A stretch of 64,000 bases of DNA, taken from Daldinia sp. FL1419. Taxonomy: Eukaryota > Ascomycota > Sordariomycetes > Xylariales > Hypoxylaceae. Below are positions 1 through 13,355 of the stretch, piece by piece. The stretch covers positions 193,192 to 257,191 of the forward strand of contig MU623363.1 in NCBI GenBank assembly GCA_025201765.1, written 5' to 3'. The notes under the pieces were generated by a model that was not told the origin of the DNA, ran no database searches, and was given only the letters and a program-made list of their open reading frames with translations. Made by a program: the position numbers and the translations under genes. Within the stretch, counting starts at the first letter, position 1. Each line of letters begins with the position of its first letter.

Positions 1-50
1 GGACCGCCGATATTTTGCTCAATTCAAACTCGGAGCGGAGCGAATGTGAT

Positions 51-2015
51 ATGGCGATGTCGCAAACTCGATTGGGAGGACGTGGAAGGACGACTGGCGG
101 GGCGGGATGGATAACGAAGGCGGCTCTTTTCTCGGTCCTCTTCACGGTTCCTGGTTCCATGGCGCAAGACCAATGCATCTCATTGTCGGGTTCAGCTACT
201 TGCGGAGCTTTTCAGCCTGCTTCGATTTCCACTACGAATGATGATCTACGAAAGAGATTGTGAGTTTTCTTCTACTGTGGGCCTATGTTCTCCGTGCTTA
301 AGCTGGGATACTTACCTATCGTATACAATTGCGTGATTCGTGCTAATCTCTAACCAATGCGCTTCTAGTCCCTTTCTGCAGTACGTCTCGGATACGGCCA
401 CCTTTGACAAGCAGTTAAGTCAGTATGTCCAGACGAGCTATGTTCAGGAACAGTAAGTACTATGACTCTGTACCCTAGTCTCAACTTACATTGTTATAGA
501 TATCAGAACCTTCTGGGATGCGGCGACATCGACCTTGTTAATACGACTGATTTATATGCCCGTTTTACCACTTCGAAGATCTGCAATGTTATCATCCAGA
601 AATCCATCGAGCCCTGCGGCCTGTCAGACCAGGCTTCATTGCCTTTGTGTGCCGATTCTTGCACTGACTTTGCCGAGAGTGAAGCCTACTTGGCGGCCGA
701 CACCCAACTTTGCCCTGGCACTAGCGACCGTCGCCAGGAGCAAATAAGAGCTGATTTTATCGATTGCTCTGTACCACCACGCTCATTATCACCTGGTAGT
801 TGTATACAAGGCATAGCTAACGAGCCGGATAACTGTGGATATGGAAATAGTACCATCGGATTGTGCTCATACTGCGCTTCAGGCGGTATTAACTCGACCG
901 ACACCTGTTGTTACAACTCTGATATCGAAACGAGATGTGCTAATGTAGTCTTACCCACGATTACGCCGACGATGACCTTACCAACCGCAAGCCCCTCTTC
1001 AAGCTCGACAGCAACTCCTGCAATAGGAGCTCCAGGCAATAGCGGCCTCTCTGGCGGCGCCATAGCTGGAATTGTGATCGGATCTGTCGCTGGCCTGGCT
1101 CTCTTGATTTTTCTCCTCTTGATGTGCATTAGACTTGCTCGACGGAGGCGCGGTGATACCAGCCCGAAGGGAAGCATTTTCAACCAACCTTCTCCCTCTA
1201 GAAAGGGACCTCAGACAGCACAAATCCCCGCCAACGTGGCAGCGCCACCCCAAGAGTACGAAATCCTCCCCGGGGGAAGAATAGCTCGTATGTCTGCATT
1301 AGAAGGCCACACAAGAGACCCTTCGTCGAGGCACGGAGATTCGAAGCGTGGGGCTTCAGCAGGTGCGGCAGCAGCAGGCGCCGCTGCTGGATATATGACG
1401 GCAAGGCGGAGGGGAGACAACCACTCGTCCACAGATTCGTTTGGAGATAGTCCTAGGTCAGAACCACGTGCAGCTATCTTACGCCCGCCGCCTATGAACA
1501 TCCGTAGAAATGGTTCTCTATCCAGCAGTTCAGTACTTGCTGGTGAGGATGCTCAGTCTCCAGCTAGTGCCGGGGGTATGTCATCCCCTCCCGGTGTCAA
1601 CAGCCAGCAATCCGAGCAGTTGCCATTCTTCAAGGATTACTATTCGCAGGATGACATCCATCCTGGCGAGCGTGTCGCAGTTCTATGGGCGTATCAACCA
1701 CGCGCAGCAGACGAATTTGCCCTGGAGCGTGGCGATATGTTGAAGGTGGTTGGTATTTGGGATGATGGATGGGCGACGGGCGTTCTGTTGGACGAAAGAG
1801 CAGACGAGTGGGAGTCACGAAGACAGGCCCAGAGGGATAGCGGTGTTTCGCACACCTCAGGTCGCGGACGTGATACGTCGCCTCCTGCTGGCGGAGAGAT
1901 CAAGGCTTTCCCATTAGTCTGCGTCTGCCTCCCTGAGCACTGGAGGAAAACCATCGAAGGCGACGGATCCACGGAGACTGGCTCGAGCGCTCACCACGGT
2001 GGTCAACTTACCTGA
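51..2015 (+). CDS. Single-pass membrane protein with cytoplasmic SH3 domain
   Basis: Exons 51-259, 369-452 and 500-2015 join in frame to give 602 residues. Both introns have GT/AG ends. The N-terminus looks like a signal peptide (hydrophobic AALFSVLFTVPG, then SMAQ). A Cys-rich extracellular part of about 230 residues follows, with NST sequons, then a Ser/Thr/Pro stalk. One strong membrane segment (GAIAGIVIGSVAGLALLIFL) is followed by a basic stop-transfer run (RLARRRR). A long disordered tail leads to a C-terminal SH3 domain (VLWAYQPRAADEFALERGD...GWATGVLL...FPLVCV). This Fus1-like layout suggests a plasma-membrane scaffold or sensor, but I cannot name an ortholog. No stop lies upstream of ATG 51 in frame before the window edge, so the true start could be further upstream. 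Confidence 0.8.
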
Positions 2016-3457
2016 GCCCAATAACGATACATTACGCTGTTCACTTATATTTGATAGATTGATGAAGGTTATTTGCGTTTGCATTGCTCTGGCGTTCAGG
2101 GATTTCCGAAATAAAGGCAACTTTCGGTCCGAGCATTACACGATACCAAGCGTCACTTTACCTTCTGGTGTACCCTCGATCTGTGCCCGAGCAACGTCTA
2201 GGCTAAATCGTCACCGTCTTACCGCCCGTCTTCTCACCCTCATCTTGACTCCTGCACATAGACACGGCAGTTCGCATTACCGCGATTGATACGCTTAATG
2301 CTTTTGATTCTCTAATATGCATTTAATTCTTTTCGGATGACACATCGCCTCGGATCAACCATTTGACCGCAGGACTTCTGGTGGTGTTTACCAGGTTGTT
2401 CTGGGACTTTTCGATATGAAGAGACGCGATCATATTAATATGACGACAACATACATTTGAGCCCTCCTCATTCCATTCTATTGTTCATTTTATATACCCG
2501 GTGTGTTAGCAAAGGTGTTTGGAGTGGATGCTGCAGGGGGAGGGCCATTGTTATGTAATTACTTCTTAGGGAGGGAGCTGTGCCAAGACTGGACTGGAGC
2601 TGGACAGCGCATATGATGCTACCTATATGGCTATTAGACGAGCAAGGAGATGAGGGGAGAAGAATTCTGATAATATCTTCAGTGGTATGGTACGAAGAGC
2701 CTTAGCCTTAGATACTTGGCATAAAGATGTTACTGAGGTTCGTCCTGGTCAATATCGTAAGCCTGCCATTTCTATTATGGAATATATAAACTTTTCCCAA
2801 CAAGTATGATCTTAGGTGTTTGTTTGCTTTACGCCGACGTTAATAGTGAAGATTCGTAGGGATAGAATTTGATAAGAGGTATGGATCCGTTGTCAAACGC
2901 TTAAAAGTCTATGTAGATCTGCAAGGCTATAACTAGTATGGATCCATCTTAGGCTACCTAGTTATGCGTCGAGCTAGGACCCACTGTAGCTCCCAGGCAT
3001 CTGTAACGCTAGGTTGTGACTGGCTTAACTAGGTGCTTTTAGCTGGCTTACGTGGTACATTACACCTGCGGACCCATGGAACTCCAGGTCTAGACAGTAC
3101 CTACCTACCTTACTGCCTTAGTACCCTGAGTACCTACCTTCACTCCTACTCACCACCCACTTTCCGTACTGCATTGCCGTCATTCACCATTAATGCAGCC
3201 TTACCTGCCTTACCTGCTGCCGCGTGAGCGGTCGACGTGATCATCCTATCATCCAATAGGACTCCTCACAGTATAATCAATAATCTAACCATTTGAATTC
3301 TATTATTTATTTATTTTCTATACAGGATACCTATATGTATCCCGCCTAACTTTGACAAATCTTGTGGACATCGGAAATCTTCGAAGATGATCGATTCCTT
3401 TTTGTCCTACAAACTACTTGGCTGACTACCTAGGTAATACTATCACATGTTTGCGTG
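2016..3457. other. Intergenic region, no gene seen
   Basis: It lies between two plus-strand genes. It contains stop-rich sequence and TACCTACCT/CTACCTAGGTAAT motif copies at about 3097-3150 and 3426-3437. It presumably carries the 3' end of the SH3 gene and the promoter of VPS15. No reading frame here has coding character. Confidence 0.6.
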
Positions 3458-6400
3458 ATGGGTAACAGCTACTCTCTCACGACGCCGTACGCCGGTTCTG
3501 CTGGTATCGATATACCAGAGCTGGCCGATCTGGTGCACGAAAGGTCTATCGGTAGTGCCCGGTTTATGAAAAGTATCCGTGCTCGTCATAACGATGGTGT
3601 AGTTTTGGCAAAGGTCACAGTGAAGCCTTACACCCCGCTATCCCTACGGGATCATGGCGACAAAATATTGCGTCAGTCACGATATTTTATTTTTTTTCTT
3701 TTCTCTTCTTTTTCTCTTCTTCTTTCTATCGCGCGCTACTTGGGCTAACACATTCGAAGAGGAAAGAGACAAACTGAGAGATGTTCCTAATGCTCTGGGC
3801 TTCGAACGTGCCTTCGAGACCGAGGGAAACGCCTACCTCGTGCGACAATACATATATAGCTCCCTTTACGATCGCATGTCGACGCGACCTTTCCTTGAAG
3901 ATATCGAGAAGAAATGGCTTGCATTCCAACTGCTATGCGCGCTGCGAGATTGTCACGGTCGAGATATATACCACGGCGATTTAAAGACGGAAAATATCAT
4001 GGTTACATCTTGGAACTGGTTGTACCTGACCGATTTCACCGGCTCATTCAAGCCTACTATGCTTCCCGACGACAATCCCATGTTTTATTCCTACTTCTTC
4101 GATTTGTCCGGCCGTCGCACATGCTATATTGCCCCGGAGAGGTTTATCGAACATATCGAAAACCCACAAACACAACTCCAGGGTCATAAGCTTACTTGGT
4201 CCATGGATATATTCAGCGCCGGCTGTGTAATCGCCGAACTATTCCTTGAGACACCCATATTTAGCCTTAGTCAGATGTTCAAATATCGTCGTGGAGAGTA
4301 TGACCCAGTGATTTCGCATCTTAGTAGGATACCAGATCAAGGCTTGAGGGAGATGTTGTCTAGCATGATTCAACTTGATCCCGAAAAGCGATACTCGGCG
4401 GAACAGTATTTGGATTTTTACAAAGCCAGGGTCTTTCCCGAGTATTTTTATAACTTCCTCCACCAGTATATGGAACTAATCACCGACCCAAGTTCGGGCA
4501 GAGCTCTAGTTTCGGGGTCAGTGAAGAACTTAGGCGAAGCTGATGATCGGATAGACCGAGTTTTCTATGATTTTGATAAAATATCGTATTTTTTGGGCTA
4601 TCAAGACGACAAGGAGTCGTCCAAGCTTACCCACTTTACGCCTCGCCTCGGCTTGGGCCTTTTTCCCGTACGACTAAACATACCCAATAACGAGCATTTC
4701 ACCGCCGCTGGAAAGCAACCTCCTACCGATGATGGTACTCTGATTTTCCTCACACTCGTTGCTGCCTCTCTTAGGAACACGGCCCGGGCAGCGTCAAAAA
4801 TCAGAGCCTGTGATATATTATTAGCCTTTTCCGAGAGGCTATCCGACGAAGCAAAGCTTGACCGGGTTCTACCATATCTGATGACACTCCTAAATGATGA
4901 TGTCGATTTAGTTGCTATCGCAGCTCTTAGGTCCGTTACTCAACTTCTGGCTCTTGTAACGGTGGTCACGCCGGTCAATGCCCATGTTTTCCCCGAATAC
5001 ATCATGCCAAGGATGCAGGTCTTTCTATCAGGTGCCTCTAGACAACCCATCATGGGAAAGGAACGTAGGGAGCCAAGTGCCTTAGTTCGAGCTACGTATG
5101 CGTCTTGTCTCGGTAGTCTTGCCACGACTGCTTCAAAATTCCTAGAGTTGACGGCTATTCTAAGAGCAGTAGGATCAATTAGTACAGCTGACCCAGAAGT
5201 AGAGGCCGGTAGTGACCCTGATGCAGCGTTCGATGGACTTTTTGATAACGCCCAAAGCGAGCTCGTTGAATTATTTGAGGCGCATGCTAAGGCTCTCGTT
5301 GAAGACTCGGACGCTTCCGTGCGGCGAGCATTTCTTAGTTCTGTACCAGAACTTTGCATGTTCTTCGGCAGTGCAGAGTCCAACGATATCATTCTCACTC
5401 ATCTAAACACTTATTTGAACGACCGAGATTGGATGTTGAAGTGTGCTTTTTTCGACACGATCGTGGGTATCGCCGCTTTCCTAGGTAGCACTAGTCTGGA
5501 GGAATTCAGTCTTCCTCTGATGATACAGGCCGTGACCGATCCAGAGGAACATGTAGTGCAGGCGGCATTGCATTCTTTAGCCGAACTAGCAAGTTTGGGC
5601 TTGTTATCAAAAGCAAAAACATGGGAGCTTATTGACGTAGTTGGTCGCTTCACGATGCACCCCAATTTATGGATCCGAGAATCGGCTGCAGAGTACATTT
5701 CCAGTGCCGTAAAGCTACTGTCTCCCGCAGATATCAGGTGTATCGTCCTACCTCTGGTTAGACCGTTCCTGAAACCGGCAATCATCCCCGATTTTTCTGA
5801 GCTTGCACTGTTAGACGCTTTGAAGAAACCACTGACAAGGACAGTCTTCGACTTGGCACTATCCTGGGCGCAGAAGACCGATAAGGGGCTGTTTTGGAAG
5901 GCTGTCAGGCAACAGAAGCAGTCTACGTTCACTATCGCATCTACCGCATTGGCAATTCGTTCTTCTCGGGAAGCACAACCGCAGACACTTAATAAAATCC
6001 AACGAAACGACGAGGACGAACAATGGCTTACCCGGCTACGGAACATGGGGATGGCATCTGAGGATGAATTTAAGCTGCTTGTTCTCAGGGAGTTTATTTG
6101 GCGTTTGAGCCAGATGAGGAATCGTGACTTGCTCGTACAAGATAATATTACCACATCCTTGAACAGCATTATCCCTCTGAGGAGCCTAAATGTCAAATTA
6201 CAGACAATCATGTTTGACGAAAGCCCTGCTGAAGATGAGCTCATATGGCGACGGCAACAAATTTCGAGCGCGGATAAAGGTCCTTATACCATTGCTGATG
6301 CTTTATTGGATGCATCAAAGACAATAGACGAGCCAGTTGGGAAGCGGCGTCGTGCTGCCATGAATAATCATCGCTCACGCCTAAGTAGTCATGGAGGAGC

Positions 6401-8258
6401 AATATCGCCAAGGGCGAAGGACGGTCGGGCATTATCACCAATGGAGTCTCGAGCATCTTCCCCAGTTAATGGCACAGGATTTAACGAGTCGCGCCGTGCT
6501 TCTTCCACCACACGTGGACCGACTTCTCAGGATGACGACGCCTCTATCTCTGATTCTCCATACTCTACAAGGAGGGCCATCCGACACCAATCAAGCGCAC
6601 TAGATCTTCTGAACCGGAAAGATAGTGGTAGGTCCATTGCAGAGACAGGAACGACCGAGGCGAATGCATTTGGTCAAGTTGAAGGCCCCTTTGCGCAGAA
6701 TCCACCACCACAAATAATAATTGGCGGCACTGCCACAGAGAATGGGACGTCAGGTACTCGCCCACGTGCCTCGCATACATACGAAGGCAACGATCCTAAT
6801 ATATTAAAAATGCTCGATAAAATGTATATTGATAATTACCCGCACGACATAGCCCAATTCGGTCCACTTGTTCCACCAATTACGAGGAGAAAAGTGAGTA
6901 AAGTGACGGGCCATACTAGCGAGGAGACGTGGAGACCAAATGGTAGCCTCGTAGCTACCTTCTCGGAGCACACCGGGGCGATCAACCGTGTTCTTCCATC
7001 ACCAGACCATCTGTTTTTTATAACAGGTAGTGACGATGGCTCTGTTAAAGTGTGGGATACTTCAAGGCTTGAACGCAATGTCACGCATCGCTCACGCCAG
7101 ACGCATAAACATGCTCCGGGTGCGAAAGTCACCTCCCTTTGTTTCATTGAGAACACGCACACGTTTGTCAGTTGCGCCAGCGATGGTAGCGTTCATATCG
7201 TCAAAGTTGATACGGTAAGCACTACTGGATCTACTAAGTATATCCGATTGCGGCCAGTTCGCGAGTATCAGCTTCCAGCAGATGAGTATGCTGTCTGGTG
7301 CGAGCACTTTAAACAGGAACTTAATTCTACGCTGGTACTTGCAACCAACCGATCGCGGATTTTAGGTATTGACCTGCGTACAATGACCCTGTTATACGTT
7401 CTCGAAAACCCGGTGCATCACGGAACACCCACTTGCTTTTGCGTTGATCGGAAACGTAATTGGTTACTACTTGGCACATCGCACGGTGTTTTGAACCTGT
7501 GGGACCTACGATTCAAGATGAGGCTAAAAGGTTGGGGACTGCCAGGTAAATCGGCTATCCATCGTCTGAGCCTCCATCCGACTAAGGGTCGCGGAAAGTG
7601 GGTGTGCGTGGCAGGCGGCACGGGTCTCGGCGAAGTCACCGTCTGGGATTTGGAGAAGACACAGTGTAGGGAAATTTATCGGACAGGTGGATCAAAGGAC
7701 GGACCTAAAGAATATAAACCATGGGACGTTGACGAGGATAGACCAGAAGGCATGCTCGACCGTTTCGCAACGAATATCGAGCCTACTGCTAGTGGCAGCG
7801 GAGACCGCGGTGTTCGGGCTATGGTTGTGGGCTCCGGTGCTATGGAAGACCAGCGCGAAGTACGGTACGGATATATTCTCACAGGCGGGTCGGACAAGAA
7901 ACTACGTTTCTGGGACCTAATGCGCATTGAGAACTCATGCGTGTTTAGTGGGCTTCATGGTGAAGATGCTAGGCCGATGTACTCCACGGTCAGCACGCCG
8001 AACCAACCAGGCCTTACTCTCAACGTGGAAAAGCTACCTAAAGGGGCGAATGCGACGAGTGCTGATCATAAAGGTGGCAAAAGCAGCAAGGCCACGAGCA
8101 ATAAAGAGAAACCACCTAGACACACAATCATCTCAACCGAGCAAGGACAGCTGCTTAGGAGCCATTTAGATTCGATCCTAGATGTGACGGTGTTGGAATC
8201 TCCTTACACAATGACTGTAAGCGTAGATAGGTCAGGGGTTGTATTTGTATTCCAGTAG
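3458..8258 (+). CDS. VPS15: VPS15, regulatory protein kinase of the Vps34 PI3-kinase complex
   Basis: Two exons (3458-3671, 3760-8258) give 1,570 residues, close to the family length. ATG 3458 is preferred because it gives MGNSYSLTT, the N-myristoylation start typical of Vps15; the residues before it are not conserved. The 88-nt intron has a CTAAC branch site and restores DKILQERDKLRDVPNALGF. The protein kinase domain (about 1-330) has HGDLKTEN as catalytic loop and DFTGS where DFG is usual, as in other divergent Vps15 kinases. HEAT repeats follow (about 370-800), then a Ser/Pro-rich linker (about 930-1005), and C-terminal WD40 repeats (from about 1130, e.g. ITGSDDGSVKVWD) form the propeller. 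Known family role: anchoring and activating Vps34 on endosomes and at autophagy sites. Confidence 0.96.
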
Positions 8259-8621
8259 AAGGGACAGATACCTAAGTACCTAGGTAGGTATCTAAATCAC
8301 TACGGGTTGGCGTTCTAGCACGGCTTCGATTAGGCAGGATAACCCAGCTAGGTACCTAGATTAAACAGCAGGCGCAATTATGGCCGGAGGACTCTGGAGA
8401 TGACTAGATTATGCACTCGTGTATCGAGTATTATCTAACCTAGGTAGATACAATACGAAATGTTGCTCAAGATATGCCTCATACATTTGTGCTATGATAA
8501 AAGCATCGTGTCTTTTAGCCAATCATACGAATACACTTATACTAACAAGAGGGCATCCCTGCAGGGTACCATAATAGCCCGATTTTAGTAAAAAATTATA
8601 TGAGCTTATAAAATATGTATT

Positions 8622-9046
8622 ATATTGAACCGGGGTACTGTAATTACGTAATTGAAATTACTTTACAAGATCCTATTAGTTTCTTTAGAGCTAGACCCTT
8701 TAGGTTTCTACAGCTTTTTTGGATATAAATAGGCCCTCGATAGTTATCTTTCTTGTTTGATCAGTTTAAGCAGATCATGGTCCTTCAAGAGTATTTTCTA
8801 TAGAGCTTTTATACGATAATATACAATTTCAATCCTTTCTTAAAAATATCTTCCTATAGAGCTTTACCATTTGCAAGCAGTTATATATAGCAGTTCTTTT
8901 ATACGATTGTTTTATTAATTTCCCCAAAATATAATCACCTTATATCCTCAAACTCATACAGCCTCTGGTTTGTTATAAATGCAAGGCATATCCTGCAAAA
9001 ACTATTAAAGCTAATATTAACCCTGAATTAGAGCTCTTATTCAATA
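8622..9046 (+). repeat. Forward copy of the ~0.43 kb element, mutated
   Basis: It starts ATATTGAACCGG and ends ..TTATTCAATAT. Its modules are in the same order as in the inverted copy at 11399-11842: CCGG/GTGTAATTACG block, GGATATAAATAGGCC block, TTGATCAG, the CTCATACAGCCTCTGG block, then GAGCTC..TTCA end. Length is about 425 bp. Relative to the inverted copy many G and C positions read A and T. The boundaries are my alignment by eye. Confidence 0.6.
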
Positions 9047-11398
9047 TATAGGTTTTTAAGAATTAATTCTTATCTAATCAAATCAAGCTCTTCAAAATTA
9101 TTAGTTTTTTTTATAGCTTTTTACGATAGTTTATTATTTCTTTTTCTTATTAAATATATCATTTTTTCTATCCCCCAAGCGCCTACTACCATTATAAACA
9201 ATTACTTCTATTAACCTTTTATTTAATCACCTTATTACCTTCTTCAGGATATAATCACCTTGCATCTAACTATTGAAGCTTTTATTCAATAGTATTAACC
9301 TTAAATTGGAGTTTTTGTTTAATATATAAGCCCTTAAAAGCTGATTCTTACCTAATCAAATCAAGTTCTTAAGTATTAATTTATTCAGCTTTTTTTATAA
9401 CTTCTTACAATAATTTATGGCTTTATCTCCAATTAAATATATTATTTATTCTATCTCTTAAGCACCAGCTACCATTACCAGCATTTAGGTTTATTAACCT
9501 TTTATTTAATCACTTAAATACATACCTTCCTCAAAATATAATTACCTTACATTTAACTATTAAAGTTTTTATTTAATATATTAAACCGGGGTAGTGTAAT
9601 TATATAATTAAAGTTACTTTGTAAGACCCTATTAACCTCCATTAAACCAAACCTTCTAAGGTTTCTATAGCTTTTTTGGACATAAATAGGCCTTTAGGAG
9701 TTGTTTTTTTGTTTGATTAGATTAAATTCTTTAATATAGTGAATCGGGGTAGTGTAATTACGTAATTGAAGTTATTTTATAAAATTTTATTAGCCTTTAT
9801 AGAATTAACTTTTCTAAGGTCTCCGCAAGCTTTTTGGATATAAATAGGCCTTCAAGAGTTGTTTTTTTATTTGATTAGGTTAATCTCTTTAAAAATCACC
9901 TTTAATATAATTTTTTATAATAATTTATAATTTTTTTCTTTTATTAAATATATTATTTACTTATTATTTTTTAAGCATTAATTACTATTATTAATAATTA
10001 TTTTTATTAATTTTTTATTTAATTACTTTAATACCTTTTTTAAGATATAATTACTTTATATTTAATTATTAAAATTTTTATTTAATAATAATATTATTTT
10101 TTATTGAATATATTGTTTATTCTATTTTTTAAGTACCAGTTACCCTTGTTAACAATTATCTTTATTAACCTTTTATTTGATCATTAGAATATTTACTTTC
10201 TTTAAAATATAATTATTTTTTATTTAGTTATTAAAGTTTATTTTAAATATATAAGTTCTTAAGAATTAATTTTTAAATATTTCTTATAATAATATATAAT
10301 TTTTATCTTTAATAGAATATTAAATTAGTATAGAATAATTAAGTAATAGATATTACCTTATAAAGACCTTATTAGCTTCCTTAAAGCCAAACCCTCTAGG
10401 TTTCTACAGTTCTTTTGGATATAAATAGGTTTTTGAGAGTTGTTTTTCTTGTTTGATTAGTTTAAGGAGATTATGGTTTTTTAATAGTTTCTTCGTAAAG
10501 CCTTTATACGAAAATATACAGTTTCAATCCCTTTTTAAAAGATATCCTCCTAAAATGCGCTACAATTAGCAAACAATCATATATATTTGTTTTTTTACCC
10601 GATCATTCTATTATATTTCTTAGGATATAATCACCCTACATCCTCTTGCTCATACAGCCTCTGACTTGTTATAAGTGCAAGGCAAATCCTACAAAAACTA
10701 TCAAAACTCCTATTTAATATCCTCCTATAAAGCACTACCATTAGCAAGCAATTATATATATCAGTTCATCTATCCGATCGTTCTATTACTTTCCTCAAAA
10801 TATAATCACCTTATATACTCTAGCTTATACAACTTCTGGCTTATTATGGGTTAGTTAAAATATAGGGCATATTTTATAGGAGTTATTAGAGCTCTTATTT
10901 AATATATTTTATATTAGTTTTTTTAGATTGGTTGCGAAGCGACCAGTTTGACTTTCAGGACCAATCGATCTTGTTTTGTAATTATCAATTTAATACTTAA
11001 TAATAATCCTTATTAACTTCCATAAAACCAACTCTTTTAAGGTTTCCATAGGTTTTTCTGGATATAAATAGGCCCTCAAAAGCTGTTTTCTTGTTTGATC
11101 AGATCAAGTTTTTTAGAGTTCTTTAAGTATCACTTTTATAGAGCCTTTATACGATAATATACGCTTTTTTTACCTCTTATTAAATATTGTCTTTTGTTTA
11201 ATATAATTTCTTACACGCGCTACCATTGTTAGCAACCTTTTTATTAATTTTTTTATTTGATTATTTTAATATCTTCTTCAAAATATACTTACTTTGTGTC
11301 TTTTATTTTATTCAAACCTTTAATTTATTATGGGGTAGCTACTTATTAGCTTTTAAAAAACAACCCCTTCTACAGTCTCTATAAGTTTTTCTGGATAT

Positions 11399-11842
11399 AT
11401 ATTGAACAGGAGCTCTGATAGCTCCTGCAGGATATGCCCTACACTTCAACTAACCCATAGCAACCAGAGGCTGTATGAGCTCGAGGATGCAAGGTGACTA
11501 TATCCTGACGGAAGTATCAAAACGATTAAATAGATGATCTACTATATGTGACTGTTCTGCAATAGTAACGCGTATAATGAAGTATAGGCCCAAAAGAGTG
11601 TATATTATCTGTATGAAACTATATGGAAATAATCTCTGAAGAACTATTTATAACTTGTACTGATCAAGCAAGAAAACAATTATTAAGGCCTATATATATC
11701 CAAACGAATGTGTGTAAACCTTATAGGGATCTATCAAGGGGTCCTCCGGAATAGCTCCTATTACGTACTCCTGCTGCGTACTCCTATTACGTATCCCTAT
11801 TGTGTATTCCAACCACGTACTCACACTGCACCGGTTCAATAT
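11399..11842 (-). repeat. Inverted, least-mutated copy of the ~0.44 kb element
   Basis: Read on the minus strand it starts ATATTGAACCGGTGCAGTG and ends CAGAGCTCCTGTTCAATAT, so the ends form a short inverted repeat (ATATTGAACMGG). If the outer ATAT is taken as target duplication, the element is TG...CA-ended. It keeps GC-rich versions of sites that are AT in the other copies (for example CTCGAGCTCATAC against CTCAAACTCATAC). It contains a TATA-like stretch and a 13-bp tandem repeat. No protein is encoded. It could be a MITE or a solo LTR. Confidence 0.6.
11755..11832. repeat. 13-bp tandem repeat inside the inverted element
   Basis: Six imperfect 13-bp units are visible (CTCCTATTACGTA, CTCCTGCTGCGTA, CTCCTATTACGTA and three more diverged ones). 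The forward copies look homologous at the unit next to the CCGG end but do not show the full array. Confidence 0.75.
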
Positions 11843-13355
11843 AAGCCTTAAAGAGTTAATTCTTATTTGATTAGGTTAAGTTTTTTAAGTATTATTTTTT
11901 ATATAGTTTCTTACGATAATTTACAACCCTCTTATCTTTAATTGAATATATCATTTTGAGTTTCAGTTACCATTGTTAGTAAGTAATTTTATTAGTTGTT
12001 TAGTTGATTATTTTAATACCTTCCTCAAAATATAATCATATTGTATTTAGGTAGTTATTAGAGTTCCTGTTTAATGTATAGGCTCTTAAGAGTTAATTTT
12101 TGTTTGATCAGGTTAAGTTCTTTAAGCATTACCTTTTATAGAGCTTTATACAATTATATACGTTTTTTTTGCCTTTTGTTTAATATAGCCTTTTATACGT
12201 GCTACTATTGTTAGTAGTTACTTTTATTAGCCTTTTATCTAATCATTTTAATACCTTCCTCAGGATATAGTTACTTTGCATTTAGCTATTAGAGTTTTTG
12301 TTTAATATATAAGCCCTCAAAAGCTGATTTTTATTTGATCAGGTTAAGTTTTTTAGAATTATTAGTTTTTCTTATAGTTTTTTATAATAGTTATGATTTC
12401 TTTCTTTTGTTGAATATATTATTTATTTTATTTTTTGAGCGTTAGTTACTATTGCCAGCACTTAGCTTTATTAGCCTTTTATTTGATTATTTTAATACCT
12501 TTTTCAGAATATAATTTATTATAGGGTGGTTGAAGTGCGAGGTATATCTTGCAGGAGTTATTAAAGCTCCTATTCAATATATAAACCCCTAGGTGTTGAT
12601 TTTTGTTTGATTAGGTTAAGTTCTTAAGTATTATCAATTTATTTAGCTTTTTTTATAGCTTTTTACGATAGTTTATGATTTTTTCTCTAATTGAATATAT
12701 TATCCATTCTATCTCTTGAGTGCTAATAATCACCTCTATTAATTAGCTTTTTATTTGATTACTTGAATATTTTTTTTAGGATATAATGACCTTGCATTTA
12801 GCTATTATAGTTCTTATTTAATACTTTGGTTGAACAATTTCCAAAAGATATGTATTTTCTTAAAATTCTCGAAGTGGGGATTCCCTTAGGTCAGCCACCG
12901 ACCTACTAAATTTTTGGATGCACCCAATAAAAATGCTTTATTGCGTGCACGGACGACCTTCCTCTTTGAGAATCGATTAAGGCCAGCACAATATCCTTCT
13001 TAAAGTCGGGCATTTGGTACAGTGTACCTAGTTAACCTATCGGGAACTAATGCAAGGTATCGTGTTACACCACCGATAGGAGACGAAAAAAAACCCCTGC
13101 AGGGATGGAAAGAGAAGCAAACTGGAAGCCCCATGACGTTTGATGTTGTACTTTCACGTATAATAAATGTTACCTCACTCGCCTGGTAAGCACATGCAAA
13201 TTTTAGGTGCACCATTGGTAAAAGAGTACCTATTTTAAGTCTAGCATTATTGGAAGCACCAAGCACTGAATTCTGCAAGGAACACAGACATATACCTATC
13301 TAGGTTACCTACCTAGGTACATATATGGATCATACATGAAGTAAATTCCCCGAAA

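Larger units (their letters stand above)
8560..12830. repeat. AT-rich RIP-like repeat island
   Basis: About 4.3 kb without coding sequence and very rich in A and T, in contrast to the genes on both sides. The same modules recur. One begins CCGGGGTAGTGTAATTACG (about 8630, 9585, 9744). One contains GGATATAAATAGGCC (about 8720, 9678, 9836, 10417, 11060; partial near 11391; inverted near 11690). One resembles ATAATCACCTTRCATCC (about 8930, 10620, 10800). Copies differ mainly by C/T and G/A exchanges, which fits RIP. The edges are sharp: normal composition returns after about 12.83 kb. The array appears to consist of many decayed copies of one short element described separately. Confidence 0.85.

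Noticed and set aside
5411..6244. 277-codon open frame on the minus strand inside VPS15
   Set aside because: Ser-rich antisense shadow of the HEAT-repeat coding exon.
11755..11832. Tandem 13-bp array considered as a CRISPR-like array
   Set aside because: No spacer structure; units are contiguous and diverged, and the host is a fungus.
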